DNA of 64,000 bases from positions 248,001-312,000 of the forward strand of contig NZ_BOSG01000003.1 of assembly GCF_018403225.1 (NCBI RefSeq), given 5' to 3'. Both the position numbers and the translations under genes were made by a program. Positions 8,777 to 17,006 of the stretch are shown here, piece by piece (the first letter of the stretch is position 1; the number at the start of each line of letters is the position of its first letter). Under the pieces are notes generated by a model that saw nothing but the letters and a program-made list of their open reading frames with translations, was not told where the DNA came from and made no database searches. This stretch comes from Paenibacillus sp. J23TS9 (GTDB lineage: Bacteria > Bacillota > Bacilli > Paenibacillales > Paenibacillaceae).

Positions 8777-8821
8777 AAATACGAACATTTATGTTTGTTT
8801 ATTTATACAAAGTTCGCCTTT
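8777..8821. promoter_or_regulatory. Possible PurR operator (two inverted PurBoxes)
   Basis: AAATACGAACATT (8777-8789) matches the Bacillus PurBox AWWWCCGAACWWT at 12 of 13 positions. AAAGTTCGCCTTT (8809-8821) is an inverted copy with 11 of 13. They are 19 bases apart, slightly more than the usual spacing as I recall it, and abut the -35 of the permease promoter. pbuG-type permeases are PurR targets in B. subtilis. Confidence 0.4.
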
Positions 8822-8825
8822 TGCT

Positions 8826-8855
8826 TTGACGGTTCCGAAAAGTCCATGTTATAGT
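8826..8855 (+). promoter_or_regulatory. Sigma-A promoter of the purine permease operon
   Basis: TTGACG (8826-8831), 18-base spacer, TATAGT (8850-8855). Transcription would start near 8862, giving a short leader with no room for a purine riboswitch aptamer. Confidence 0.7.
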
Positions 8856-8906
8856 TACATGGCGCAAGAACGCAAACACAACATGAAAAGGAGTCCTCTA
8901 GCAATC

Positions 8907-10229
8907 ATGAACAACACGAAATCATCTTGGTTAGATCGGTTTTTTAAGCTCAGCCAGTATAATACGAATGTTAAGACTGAGATTATCGCAGGTCTTACCA
9001 CCTTCGTTACGATGGCATACATCATCGTGGTTCAACCTGACCTCATGAAAGCCGCGGGCATGGATCAAGGTGCCGTTATGGTTACCGTACTGATTGCATC
9101 CGGCCTCTTCAGCATCATCATGGGACTTTATGCCAAACGCCCTTTCGCGGTAGCGCCAGGTATGGGAGGAAACGCGTTTTTTGCCTATAGTATCGTAGCC
9201 GCAGGGCTAGCAACTTGGCAGCAGGGCCTCGGAATGATTTTCATCTCAGGGGTGCTTTTCTTACTGCTTACATTCTTGGGATTACGCGAAACGATATCCC
9301 ACATTATTCCGAAGAATATCAAACATGCCATTGGGGCTGCCGTCGGTTTGTTCATCATCGGTACCGGCTTCTCCAACGCCAAACTCATAGTTCAAAATAA
9401 AACCGGCACGTTAACTCTTGGCAGCCTGCATTCACCAACGGTGCTGCTATCCGTCATCGGCCTGGTTATCATCATCGGGCTCATGGCCCGCAAATTGAAA
9501 GCTGCTGTATTCATTGGTATCCTGATTACTTCGATCATCGGTATCCCAATGGGTATCACCAAGCTTCCGCATTCTTTCGGCGATTTATTCTCTCTGCCGC
9601 CCAACCCTTCATCCATCATGTTCCAGGCGGACATTCCGGGTGCCCTTAAACTAGCATTCTTCCCGCTATTATTCACCTTCTTTACGGGAGAATTCTTCTC
9701 TACGATGGGTACAGTCCTGGGGGTAGGCGCGAAAGCGAATCTGCTAGATAAAGACGGCAACCTGCCCGATATCAAAAAACCGTTTATCGTTGACGGGGTG
9801 GCAACCGTGGGCGGTGCGCTGATGGGACAAACCACCATTACCACCTATATCGAATCGGCCAGCGGCGTTGAAGCCGGCGGACGTACGGGCCTTACGGCTG
9901 TAACCACTGGGATTGTGTTCCTGCTCGCTCTTTTCATTACGCCGATCATTCTGTTAATTCCAAGTGCTGCCACAGCTCCGGCGCTTATTGTCATCGGATT
10001 GTCCATGCTCGCAACGCTTAAGAATATTAATATGGATGAATGGGAAGAATCCCTTCCGGCGCTCCTTACCGTTATTGCTGCCGGGCTTACGTTCAGCTTG
10101 GCTAACGGAATTGTGTTCGGTATTTTGTCTTATGTCGTGATCAAAGTATTTCTGGGTAAATTCCGCGATATCCATATCGGACTATGGATACTCTGTGTTC
10201 CGCTCATCTACTACCTCTGGTTGAAATAA
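8907..10229 (+). CDS. NCS2 purine permease (AzgA/PbuG type)
   Basis: A 440-aa multi-pass membrane transporter of the nucleobase:cation symporter-2 group, AzgA branch, which takes up adenine, guanine or hypoxanthine. Seen are the N-terminal TEIIAGLTTFVTMAYI, the conserved GMGGNAFFAYS helix segment, and the TTITTYIESASGVEAGGRTGLT block of the substrate site. The reading frame is open back to 8826, but the usual MNNTKSSWLDRFF-like start is the ATG at 8907 with AAAAGGAG 13 bases upstream; the predicted promoter at 8826-8855 excludes an earlier start. Adenine deaminase follows after 24 bases, so adenine is the probable cargo. Control by PurR is possible through the boxes at 8777-8821. Confidence 0.9.
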   Translation: MNNTKSSWLDRFFKLSQYNTNVKTEIIAGLTTFVTMAYIIVVQPDLMKAAGMDQGAVMVTVLIASGLFSIIMGLYAKRPFAVAPGMGGNAFFAYSIVAAGLATWQQGLGMIFISGVLFLLLTFLGLRETISHIIPKNIKHAIGAAVGLFIIGTGFSNAKLIVQNKTGTLTLGSLHSPTVLLSVIGLVIIIGLMARKLKAAVFIGILITSIIGIPMGITKLPHSFGDLFSLPPNPSSIMFQADIPGALKLAFFPLLFTFFTGEFFSTMGTVLGVGAKANLLDKDGNLPDIKKPFIVDGVATVGGALMGQTTITTYIESASGVEAGGRTGLTAVTTGIVFLLALFITPIILLIPSAATAPALIVIGLSMLATLKNINMDEWEESLPALLTVIAAGLTFSLANGIVFGILSYVVIKVFLGKFRDIHIGLWILCVPLIYYLWLK

Positions 10230-10253
10230 TCTGGAAAAAGGAGATCGATCATC

Positions 10254-12026
10254 ATGAACAACAAACTTATAGCCGCAGCGCGCGGCGATCATCCACTAGA
10301 TCTGGCTATTAACAATATCCAGTTGGTCAACGTATTCACCGGAGAAATTTATCCGGCAGCCATTGGCATTGCAGACGGTACGATTGTCCATGTTACCGCA
10401 CCGGGTGAAACCGAGCTTGATGCTGCAGCGTCAATCGATGGACAAGGCAAATTCGCCGTACCGGGTCTCATTGACACGCATTTGCACATTGAGAGCAGTA
10501 TGCTGACACCAGCTCATTATGCCGAAACGGTGCTTCCTCACGGAACCACAATGATTGTCACGGATCCGCATGAAATTGGAAACATCCTTGGTGAAGAAGG
10601 CGTTCGCTACATGGTGGAAGCCAGCAAGGTGCTGGATCTGCGTGTCATGACGCTTGCCCCTTCCTGTGTTCCGTCCGCACCCGCAGTTGAAACCGCTGGT
10701 GCTGAGTTCACACCTGAAGTTATCGAGCGCATGCTGACCTGGGATGGAATTGATGGCGTAGCCGAGGTCATGAACTATCACGGGGTCATCCACGAAGACC
10801 CCCGCATGATGGGCATTCTCGAAGCGAACAAGCGCGCCGGCAAAATCCCTCAGGGTCATGCGCCAACCGTCGTTGGGCGTGACTTATCCGCCTACCTGGT
10901 GGCTGGCCCCGATTCGGATCATGAATGCCGCACCATGGAAGAAGCCATTGCGAAGCTTCGCGCCGGCATGATCGTTGATATCCGCGAAAGCTCCTTCTCT
11001 CTGAATATGGCAGAGGTAGCCAAAGCGATTGTCGGCAAAGGTTATCTGCCTAACGTTACGCTATGCACGGATGATGTGCTGGCATCCGACCTGATCGAAC
11101 GCGGTCATATCAATCATGTGGTCGTGCGTGCCATCGAGGAAGGAATTCCGGCTGTCGATGCAATCCGTTATGCCACACTGAACGCTGCAAACCGGTTGAA
11201 CCGCAAGGATATTGGAGCCATCGCGCCTGGACGTCTCGCTGATATCGTGCTCGTGGATGCACTTGAGTCCATGAACGTATCCGATGTATTCATCGGAGGC
11301 AAGACGATCGTCAAGGAAGGCAAATTGACCGAGCGCCAACAGCATTTGGAGCCTCCTCAGGAATATCTGCAAACCGTGCATTTGCCTGAGATCCATGAAG
11401 ATGATCTGCATCTTCATGTCGAAGATCCCAATGCTTCGGAAGCCCGCGTACGTGTGATCGAATATGATTTTGCACCGGGTCTTCCCACCGGATTCATCGA
11501 AACCGTGCTGCCTGTAAAAGACGGACAGCTCGTTCCTGAAAGCTATGATGGCCATAAAGGGCCGCTGAACCGCGTAGCCGTATGGCATCGCCATGGACTG
11601 AACGATAACAAGGCACTCGGACTTCTCGCAGGCTTCGGAATCATCGCCGGAGCCGTGGCAACGACCGTAGCCCATGACAGCCATCATCTGACCGTGCTCG
11701 GCGTGAATACGGAAGATATGGTTATTGCAGCCAATGAGCTCCGCCAGCGCCACGGCGGTATGATTGCCGTTAAGGACGGCGAAGTGATCGCGTTCCTGCC
11801 GCTTCCGCTTGCAGGCATCATGAGCCTGGAGGAAGGCGAAACCTTTGCTCCGAAGATCAAGGAATTCATCGATATCATTCAGGCCGAAATCATGCCGGGC
11901 AAAAATCCGATTCACCGCATGATCGTCGTAACGCTTCCGGTCATTCCGCAGGCGAAGATTACAGACCTGGGTCTGGTGGATGTAGACAAGCAGCAGCTTG
12001 TCCCGTTGATCATCGAAACTAAATAA
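10254..12026 (+). CDS. ade: Adenine deaminase
   Basis: A 590-aa amidohydrolase that converts adenine to hypoxanthine and ammonia. The metal-binding DTHLHIESSM motif is near residue 75, followed by TDPHEIGN, the SCVPSAP segment and the C-terminal VAHDSHHLTVLG domain characteristic of the Bacillus-type Ade enzyme. Length matches the family. The start ATG has AAAGGAG at the proper distance. It is the second gene of an operon with the purine permease, giving an adenine uptake and deamination unit. Cytoplasmic. No anomalies were seen. Confidence 0.95.
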   Translation: MNNKLIAAARGDHPLDLAINNIQLVNVFTGEIYPAAIGIADGTIVHVTAPGETELDAAASIDGQGKFAVPGLIDTHLHIESSMLTPAHYAETVLPHGTTMIVTDPHEIGNILGEEGVRYMVEASKVLDLRVMTLAPSCVPSAPAVETAGAEFTPEVIERMLTWDGIDGVAEVMNYHGVIHEDPRMMGILEANKRAGKIPQGHAPTVVGRDLSAYLVAGPDSDHECRTMEEAIAKLRAGMIVDIRESSFSLNMAEVAKAIVGKGYLPNVTLCTDDVLASDLIERGHINHVVVRAIEEGIPAVDAIRYATLNAANRLNRKDIGAIAPGRLADIVLVDALESMNVSDVFIGGKTIVKEGKLTERQQHLEPPQEYLQTVHLPEIHEDDLHLHVEDPNASEARVRVIEYDFAPGLPTGFIETVLPVKDGQLVPESYDGHKGPLNRVAVWHRHGLNDNKALGLLAGFGIIAGAVATTVAHDSHHLTVLGVNTEDMVIAANELRQRHGGMIAVKDGEVIAFLPLPLAGIMSLEEGETFAPKIKEFIDIIQAEIMPGKNPIHRMIVVTLPVIPQAKITDLGLVDVDKQQLVPLIIETK

Positions 12027-12082
12027 GAAAACGACCTCGACTTTAATCCATTTCATAACGCACTAAAACGACAAAATTGAAA

Positions 12083-12122
12083 CTATATATAGACCAATAA
12101 AACCGTTTGGATCTATATATAG
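12083..12122. repeat. AT-rich inverted repeat downstream of ade
   Basis: CTATATATAGA (12083-12093) and TCTATATATAG (12112-12122) form a perfect 11-bp stem around an 18-base loop. There is no T-run, so it is not a normal terminator. It could be an operator, an mRNA-end structure or chance in AT-rich sequence. Confidence 0.4.
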
Positions 12123-12178
12123 CCTTGATTGAAGCGGCTTAAGGTATTATGAAATTGATTCCCTTGTCTAAAATAGAA

Positions 12179-12209
12179 ATGCACCCCTGCCAATCAGGGG
12201 TGCATTTCT
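12179..12209. terminator. Bidirectional terminator between ade and the LacI gene
   Basis: ATGCACCCCTG, loop CCAAT, CAGGGGTGCAT, then TTCTT; on the other strand the stem is followed by TTCTATTTT. It serves both convergent units. Confidence 0.85.
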
Positions 12210-12248
12210 TTATGATCATAGACTTCCAGGTATCCACGAGCCTTGCCT

Positions 12249-13328
12249 TTATTCTGCTGAAGTCTGATTTCCCGGGGCTGCTGCGGTCGAATCACGGTAG
12301 ACAATATCCCCTGCGAGCAGAATCTTCTCCATCGGCTCCCGGGAACGCTCAATCCGCTCCAGCAGCTTCTGTACAGCACGACGACCCAATGCTTCCTTGG
12401 GGACATGAACGGTTGTCAGACGAGATCCGCCCTGCGGTGAATCCTCAATATTGTCAAAGCCGGTAACGGATACTTCAGCAGGCACCTTCACACCAAGCTC
12501 GTTAAGCACTCTTAATGCCGTCACAGCGATGGAGTCATTGGCGCAAACTAGAGCTGTCGGCATCGATTTGGTCTTGAGCTTTCGTGAGACCCAGCTCCTG
12601 ATCTCACTTTCAACATCGCCCTTCTCCAGCTCCTGCAGCTGCAGCACGAGTCCCTCCTGCACTCCCGGATTCAGTCCATGCTCGTCCAGTGTGATCTTAA
12701 ATCCGATATGCCTGTCGCGGAAGCTCCGGGAAAAACGGTCATTGCCGATAAACTGCAGCCGGCTGTGTCCGATTCCAATCAGATGATTCGTCAGTCTCGC
12801 CATGGCATCCATGTTATTCACAAAGATCGTATCCGAAGGAATAAGCGGATCCTCCATGTCTACCAGAACAATCGGTAATCCCATCCGGTGAACCTCCAAC
12901 AATAACGGCGTTGAAATTTGACCCACTCCAATCAGCCCCATGATCCCGTCCGGATTCAGGATGTTCACGAAGTTATCGACGCTCTGCTCCGAAATAATCA
13001 CCATTCCAAGGCCCATGTCTTCAAGACTGCTCGAAATCCCTTCGAGAATCTTGCCCCAATAAAGAGAATCCTTTGTCTGAAAGCGGATATTAGGCATCAG
13101 TACGATGACGGATTGCTTCCCGCCTGTTTTGGGTAAAGGCCGCTCCGTTTTTACGGTTCTCATATATGCATTTTTTTGCGAAAAATATCCTAGCTGGGAT
13201 GCTGCCTGGATCACCCGCTCTTTTGTCATCTCATTGACGCCGCCTTTGCCGGACAAGGCTTTGGACACGACGAATTTAGACACGCCCAGATGGTCGGCAA
13301 TTTGCTGCATTGTTATCTTTTTAGCCAT
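12249..13328 (-). CDS. LacI-family transcriptional regulator
   Basis: A 359-aa repressor. Residues 5-26 (TMQQIADHLGVSKFVVSKAL) are the LacI helix-turn-helix. The hinge is atypical (SGKGGVNEMTKERVIQAAS), and the periplasmic-binding-protein-like effector domain follows, with GVTGFDN-like VSVTGFDNIEDSP near residue 290. GAGG lies four bases before the ATG. It follows the binding-protein and kinase genes on the same strand (83-base gap), and could control mannan genes through AAAACGTTTT-type sites such as 3763-3776. That target is inferred from distance and operator shape only. Confidence 0.92.
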   Translation of the reverse strand: MAKKITMQQIADHLGVSKFVVSKALSGKGGVNEMTKERVIQAASQLGYFSQKNAYMRTVKTERPLPKTGGKQSVIVLMPNIRFQTKDSLYWGKILEGISSSLEDMGLGMVIISEQSVDNFVNILNPDGIMGLIGVGQISTPLLLEVHRMGLPIVLVDMEDPLIPSDTIFVNNMDAMARLTNHLIGIGHSRLQFIGNDRFSRSFRDRHIGFKITLDEHGLNPGVQEGLVLQLQELEKGDVESEIRSWVSRKLKTKSMPTALVCANDSIAVTALRVLNELGVKVPAEVSVTGFDNIEDSPQGGSRLTTVHVPKEALGRRAVQKLLERIERSREPMEKILLAGDIVYRDSTAAAPGNQTSAE

Positions 13329-13411
13329 TTTTCCTCACCTCAAGTGACATGGATTCAAAAAGGTTACCTCATGATGGCATCCATTTGTTCATTTGCTCCA
13401 TGCCCCGTTGT

Positions 13412-14710
13412 TTATATTTTTGAATTCCTTCTGGCTTGCTTCCATCTTCGGTTCAAATCCTCGAAGGCCTTACCCAGATCGGGAGAAGCAATCAGCTCCT
13501 GAATATAGTCGCCTGACCAAAAGGAGATGCCTGCTTTGTTCGCCAGTTCAATGAACTCATCCGTCTGCTGCTTATTCTCTACAAGCTCGGGCTTATAGGA
13601 CAGGAACTCCTGAAACTGCGGCATCGTCGTTTTTTGTGTTGTATCTACGGGTAAAAAGCCGGAGTCATTCACATACCCTGATTCTTTGACATAAAATTCG
13701 ATCCAAGCGCGGGCCAGCTCTTTATTGGTGCTGAATTTGCTTACACCAATGAACCAGTCGGGCGTCAGAGGCGCGTAATGCTGCTTGTTATTATCATATG
13801 GAAACGGAAAAAATCCAATATCCTTCGCATTCGCTCCGGCATCAATGACCTGCTGAATCGCCCAGTTCCCCAGAAAATACATGGCTGAATCGCCGGAGGC
13901 GATTTTGCTCTTGGAGATTTCCCAGCTGTTCGAAAACAAATGATCCTCCACATAACCCCGGTTAATCAGCGTTTTGGCGATGCCGACCGCCTGTCCCCAC
14001 GGATTATCCAGCTGAAAAGGCTCATCTTCATTCACCATATTATTCAGCGCGTCTGAAGAACCAGTCATGTAGTTCACCATGTTCTCTCCCCATTGCTGCA
14101 GAGGCCATTTGGCACCATAATTCATATACAGCGGAATTATCCCCGCCGCTTTCAGCTTGGCGCATGCTTCATAAAAAGCGTTCAGAGTCCCAGGCACCTC
14201 ATGGATACCAGCCTTGGCAAAAGATTTCTTATTATACACAATTCCGATCGTGCTGCTTCCCGTGGCGATTCCGTATCTCACTCCATTATAGGATTTGAAA
14301 TCCGGAAAGCGTACATGCTCGAACATCGATTCATTCAACGGTTCAAAATAGCTGGGCAGGTCCTTATTGGCAATGCTGACCGGAAGCAGAAGCACATCCC
14401 CAATATCCCTCGTTGACAGCCGTACCATGACATCATTGGTATAATCCGTAATGCCTTCAAACTCAACCTTGGCACCGGGATACTTTTGCTCGAAATGTTC
14501 AGCGTACTTTTCCAAAACGCCGCTTTCGATCAGATCTACCCTGTTTGTCATGACATGGATCGTTCCGCTCATCTGTCCGCCCGCATGCGGAATACCCTTG
14601 GCCGGTTCAGCCTTCGGGTCTGCCTGCGACGTTTCCCTGCAGCCGGCTGCGGCAGGCAGACACAGCAGCAGAACACCTATGAGCAGCCAGCGGTTCCATT
14701 TTCTTATCAA
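13412..14710 (-). CDS. Sugar-binding lipoprotein, probably the ligand sensor of the adjacent kinase
   Basis: A 432-aa family 1 solute-binding protein with signal peptide and lipobox AAGC at about residues 20-23. It is paralogous to the importer protein at 2310-3629: matching blocks are ITDYTNDV/ITDYDKNV, YFEPL, TIGIVYNKKSF and IGFFPFPYDN. Its TTG start overlaps the stop of the sensor kinase, with GGGGGG seven bases upstream, so the two are translationally coupled. No permease or ATPase gene is beside it. A binding protein coupled to a YesM-type kinase with no permease suggests that it presents the sugar to the kinase rather than to a transporter. Alternatively it could donate to the permeases at 422-2152. 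Confidence 0.88.
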   Translation of the reverse strand: MIRKWNRWLLIGVLLLCLPAAAGCRETSQADPKAEPAKGIPHAGGQMSGTIHVMTNRVDLIESGVLEKYAEHFEQKYPGAKVEFEGITDYTNDVMVRLSTRDIGDVLLLPVSIANKDLPSYFEPLNESMFEHVRFPDFKSYNGVRYGIATGSSTIGIVYNKKSFAKAGIHEVPGTLNAFYEACAKLKAAGIIPLYMNYGAKWPLQQWGENMVNYMTGSSDALNNMVNEDEPFQLDNPWGQAVGIAKTLINRGYVEDHLFSNSWEISKSKIASGDSAMYFLGNWAIQQVIDAGANAKDIGFFPFPYDNNKQHYAPLTPDWFIGVSKFSTNKELARAWIEFYVKESGYVNDSGFLPVDTTQKTTMPQFQEFLSYKPELVENKQQTDEFIELANKAGISFWSGDYIQELIASPDLGKAFEDLNRRWKQARRNSKI

Positions 14711-16623
14711 TGACCATCCCCCCCGTGATCATCCCGGCTGCTTTTGAGCAATACCGACTTTGTACCCAGCGGCGGCAGCTCAATCACAACCTCAGTGCCT
14801 GCCCCCAGACGGCTGAATACTCTCATCCCGTACGAACTGCCATACTGCAGACGGATTCGTTCATGCACATTCCGCAGGCCAATGCCACCGTTGCCTTCCC
14901 TCCGCGGAGCCGCCGCGGCCTGCAGCGACTGATTTAGCGTCTCGAGCGATCCTTCATCCATACCGCAGCCATCATCACGGATTGTCATACGCGTCAACCG
15001 CGGCGTCATTTCCGCCTCTATCCATATATTCATCTTAAGCTTGAGATCATCCAACCCATGATAAACCGCGTTTTCCACGATCGGCTGGAACAGCAGGCGG
15101 ATAATTGCGTATCTCATCAGTGGCTCAGGTATATCCAGATGAAGCTCAAACCGATTCGGATACCGATAATTCAGCAGCTGTACATAATGAATGACATGAT
15201 CGATCTCCTCACGCAGAGGAACCTCATCGTGAATTTTGCCACCGATGCTGTAACGCAGCATTTTTCCCAAAATAGAGATCATGTCGGCTGCATCCGTGTC
15301 ATCATTCAGCTCAGCCGTCATCCGGATCGTCTCCAGCGTGTTGTAGACAAAATGGGGGTTGATCTGGCTCTGCAGCGCCTGCATCTCCGCTTCCTTCTTC
15401 TGGCTCTCGATTTGGTAGATATCGTCGATCAAATGCTGAATCCGGCTGAGCATGCGATTGAACTGGTTGCCCAGCTGCCCGATCTCATCGCGGTGTTTGA
15501 CCTTAAACTTGACGCTTAAATCCCCTGCCTGTACTCTACGCATCAGCCCGATCATTTTCTTCATCGGCTTTGTAAATGCAAAGGATAGAATGATAGAGGC
15601 GAGCAGTGCAACACCTATGATGAACAGCGTGGCCAAAAGCGTCACATTGCGGGTCACATCCGCCTCCTTCGTGAGCTCCTTGACCGGAATCCGAATAATC
15701 ACCTTCCACTGCGTCAGGGGAGATGTGGAGTATATGTACAGCTGGCGTTTGCCATCCACTGTATCGTAGAAGCTGCCGCTGGTTCCTTTTGCCTTTAACA
15801 CTACCGGGTTGCCGGATGCGTTGACCGCCAGCATTTTACGGCCGCTGTCATAAATCACAGCCCCTTGTTCATCAATAATCAGCGAGGTTCCCCGGGTAAC
15901 CTTATCGAGCTCCACCACTTGGTCCTCGATCACGCTGATATTCGCGTCTACCGCGATCAGTCCGATGGGATTTAAGGAGCGGTCAAGGATTTTGCGGACA
16001 ACCGTAAACGCATAACGGGTACTCTTCAGATTACTCCGGTATTCCTGTGTGCTGAACAGAAGCGCTTCACCATGCGTGGCTGCCACTTTGTCCATCCAGA
16101 GCTTGTAGCTGTCCGCTATATCCAGCCTTACGGCGCCGTCCTTGCTGGAATAATATCCGTTGCCGTACTGATCAAAGATATAGACCGAATTTGCTCCTCT
16201 TTTAATATTGTTGATAAACGCGATATTCCCCTCGATCCCCCGCTGGATGGACAGCTGCAGATCAAAATCATTCGGGTACGTATTGCTGCCGTCCTTGCCT
16301 ACAACCTGCTGCCTCTGCTCATGATATTCATTGGAACGCACCAGATTGAGTTTGATATCGTCAATATAGGCGGGAATGGACGAAATCCGCTTCATATCCT
16401 CGATATAATCATCCACCCTCTCCATCATCTGTCCAATCATATTCCGTGAGTAGAGAACCGTATTTTCCTGAATGGAGCGTGAATAACTGTTATAAGAAAT
16501 CAGGCTGATCACAGACAACGGAAGAATAATGATGATAATAAAAACCAGCAGCAAACGCCGTTCCATACTCATGTCACTCAGCCGCCAGCGCGGGTTCAGA
16601 CGCCGGTTCTCCTTCATCTTCAA
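14707..16623 (-). CDS. YesM-type sensor histidine kinase
   Basis: A 638-aa membrane kinase. TM1 is at about residues 24-44 and is followed by a large extracellular sensing region of about 270 residues of Cache type. TM2 lies near 310-330 (LLATLFIIGVALLASIIL), followed by HAMP (FTKPMKKMIGLMRRVQAGD), a coiled coil, the His_kinase domain with phospho-acceptor His at about 423 in SQINPHFVYNTLE, and an HATPase domain with DDGCGMD and NGGIGLRNVHERI. No response regulator gene is adjacent, unusual for this family. The downstream coupled binding protein may supply the ligand. AAGGAGAG lies eight bases upstream of the ATG. The promoter carries a strong inverted repeat at 16662-16703. Confidence 0.93.
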   Translation of the reverse strand: MKMKENRRLNPRWRLSDMSMERRLLLVFIIIIILPLSVISLISYNSYSRSIQENTVLYSRNMIGQMMERVDDYIEDMKRISSIPAYIDDIKLNLVRSNEYHEQRQQVVGKDGSNTYPNDFDLQLSIQRGIEGNIAFINNIKRGANSVYIFDQYGNGYYSSKDGAVRLDIADSYKLWMDKVAATHGEALLFSTQEYRSNLKSTRYAFTVVRKILDRSLNPIGLIAVDANISVIEDQVVELDKVTRGTSLIIDEQGAVIYDSGRKMLAVNASGNPVVLKAKGTSGSFYDTVDGKRQLYIYSTSPLTQWKVIIRIPVKELTKEADVTRNVTLLATLFIIGVALLASIILSFAFTKPMKKMIGLMRRVQAGDLSVKFKVKHRDEIGQLGNQFNRMLSRIQHLIDDIYQIESQKKEAEMQALQSQINPHFVYNTLETIRMTAELNDDTDAADMISILGKMLRYSIGGKIHDEVPLREEIDHVIHYVQLLNYRYPNRFELHLDIPEPLMRYAIIRLLFQPIVENAVYHGLDDLKLKMNIWIEAEMTPRLTRMTIRDDGCGMDEGSLETLNQSLQAAAAPRREGNGGIGLRNVHERIRLQYGSSYGMRVFSRLGAGTEVVIELPPLGTKSVLLKSSRDDHGGDGH

Positions 16624-16661
16624 GGCTCTCCTTGCGACTCGAATTATAGTGATTCGGGTGT

Positions 16662-16703
16662 GAATTTGTTAGACTAATTTGTTGGTGTCATTATAACAAA
16701 TTC
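16662..16703. promoter_or_regulatory. Operator-like inverted repeat over the kinase promoter
   Basis: GAATTTGTTA (16662-16671) and TAACAAATTC (16694-16703) are perfect 10-bp inverted copies, with a third half-site AATTTGTT in direct orientation at 16676-16683. A minus-strand TATAAT (16690-16695) lies inside. This is the arrangement of a dimeric regulator binding over a -10 element. Confidence 0.5.
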
Positions 16704-16769
16704 AAAACAGGTATTATACAAGTTATGCCTAATTTATTTTCTGGAAAAATTGCTCATCTGTCGTATTGA

Positions 16770-16862
16770 CACCGTGACGGCTGCATTGCCGAGCAGGGCA
16801 GCCATCATGAGCTGCTGGAGGCCAAGGGTTACTATTATGAGCTGTACTCCAGCCAGTTCTGA
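16770..16862 (+). pseudogene. Remnant: C-terminal tail of an ABC exporter
   Basis: Thirty codons in frame 16770-16862 read as the last residues of an ABC exporter (MsbA/MdlB type): RDGCIAEQGSHHELLEAK followed by GYYYELYSSQF and a stop. The block after the H-loop in intact exporters has the form of a short DG-I-E-GTH-ELL run ending in YYYELYNSQF. The frame is closed by a TGA at 16767 and no Walker motifs lie upstream, so only the tail survives. It is followed by a terminator. Confidence 0.7.
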
Positions 16863-16879
16863 CCCTTTCTGAATACCGC

Positions 16880-16967
16880 AAAAAAACCGGCACTGCTATA
16901 AAATGAACTAAAGCTTGTTTTTCCTTTAGTTCATATTTATATTACAGCAGCATGCCGGTTTTTTTGC
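16880..16967. terminator. Long hairpin terminator
   Basis: AAAAAAACCGGCA pairs with TGCCGGTTTTTTT, and an inner stem TGAACTAAAG/CTTTAGTTCA extends it. It can stop transcription from both sides: the exporter remnant and the alpha/beta hydrolase gene. Confidence 0.8.
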
Positions 16968-17006
16968 GCAAGTACCGAATCCAGCTCAGCTCTCGCCATG
17001 ACCAGG

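Noticed and set aside
8632..8906. Purine riboswitch before the NCS2 permease
   Set aside because: The leader after the predicted start point is only about 45 bases, and no conserved aptamer core or terminator/antiterminator pair is seen.
11061..12056. Minus-strand open frame of 331 codons opposite ade
   Set aside because: Antisense shadow of adenine deaminase; rich in His, Asp and Cys as expected for a complement frame.
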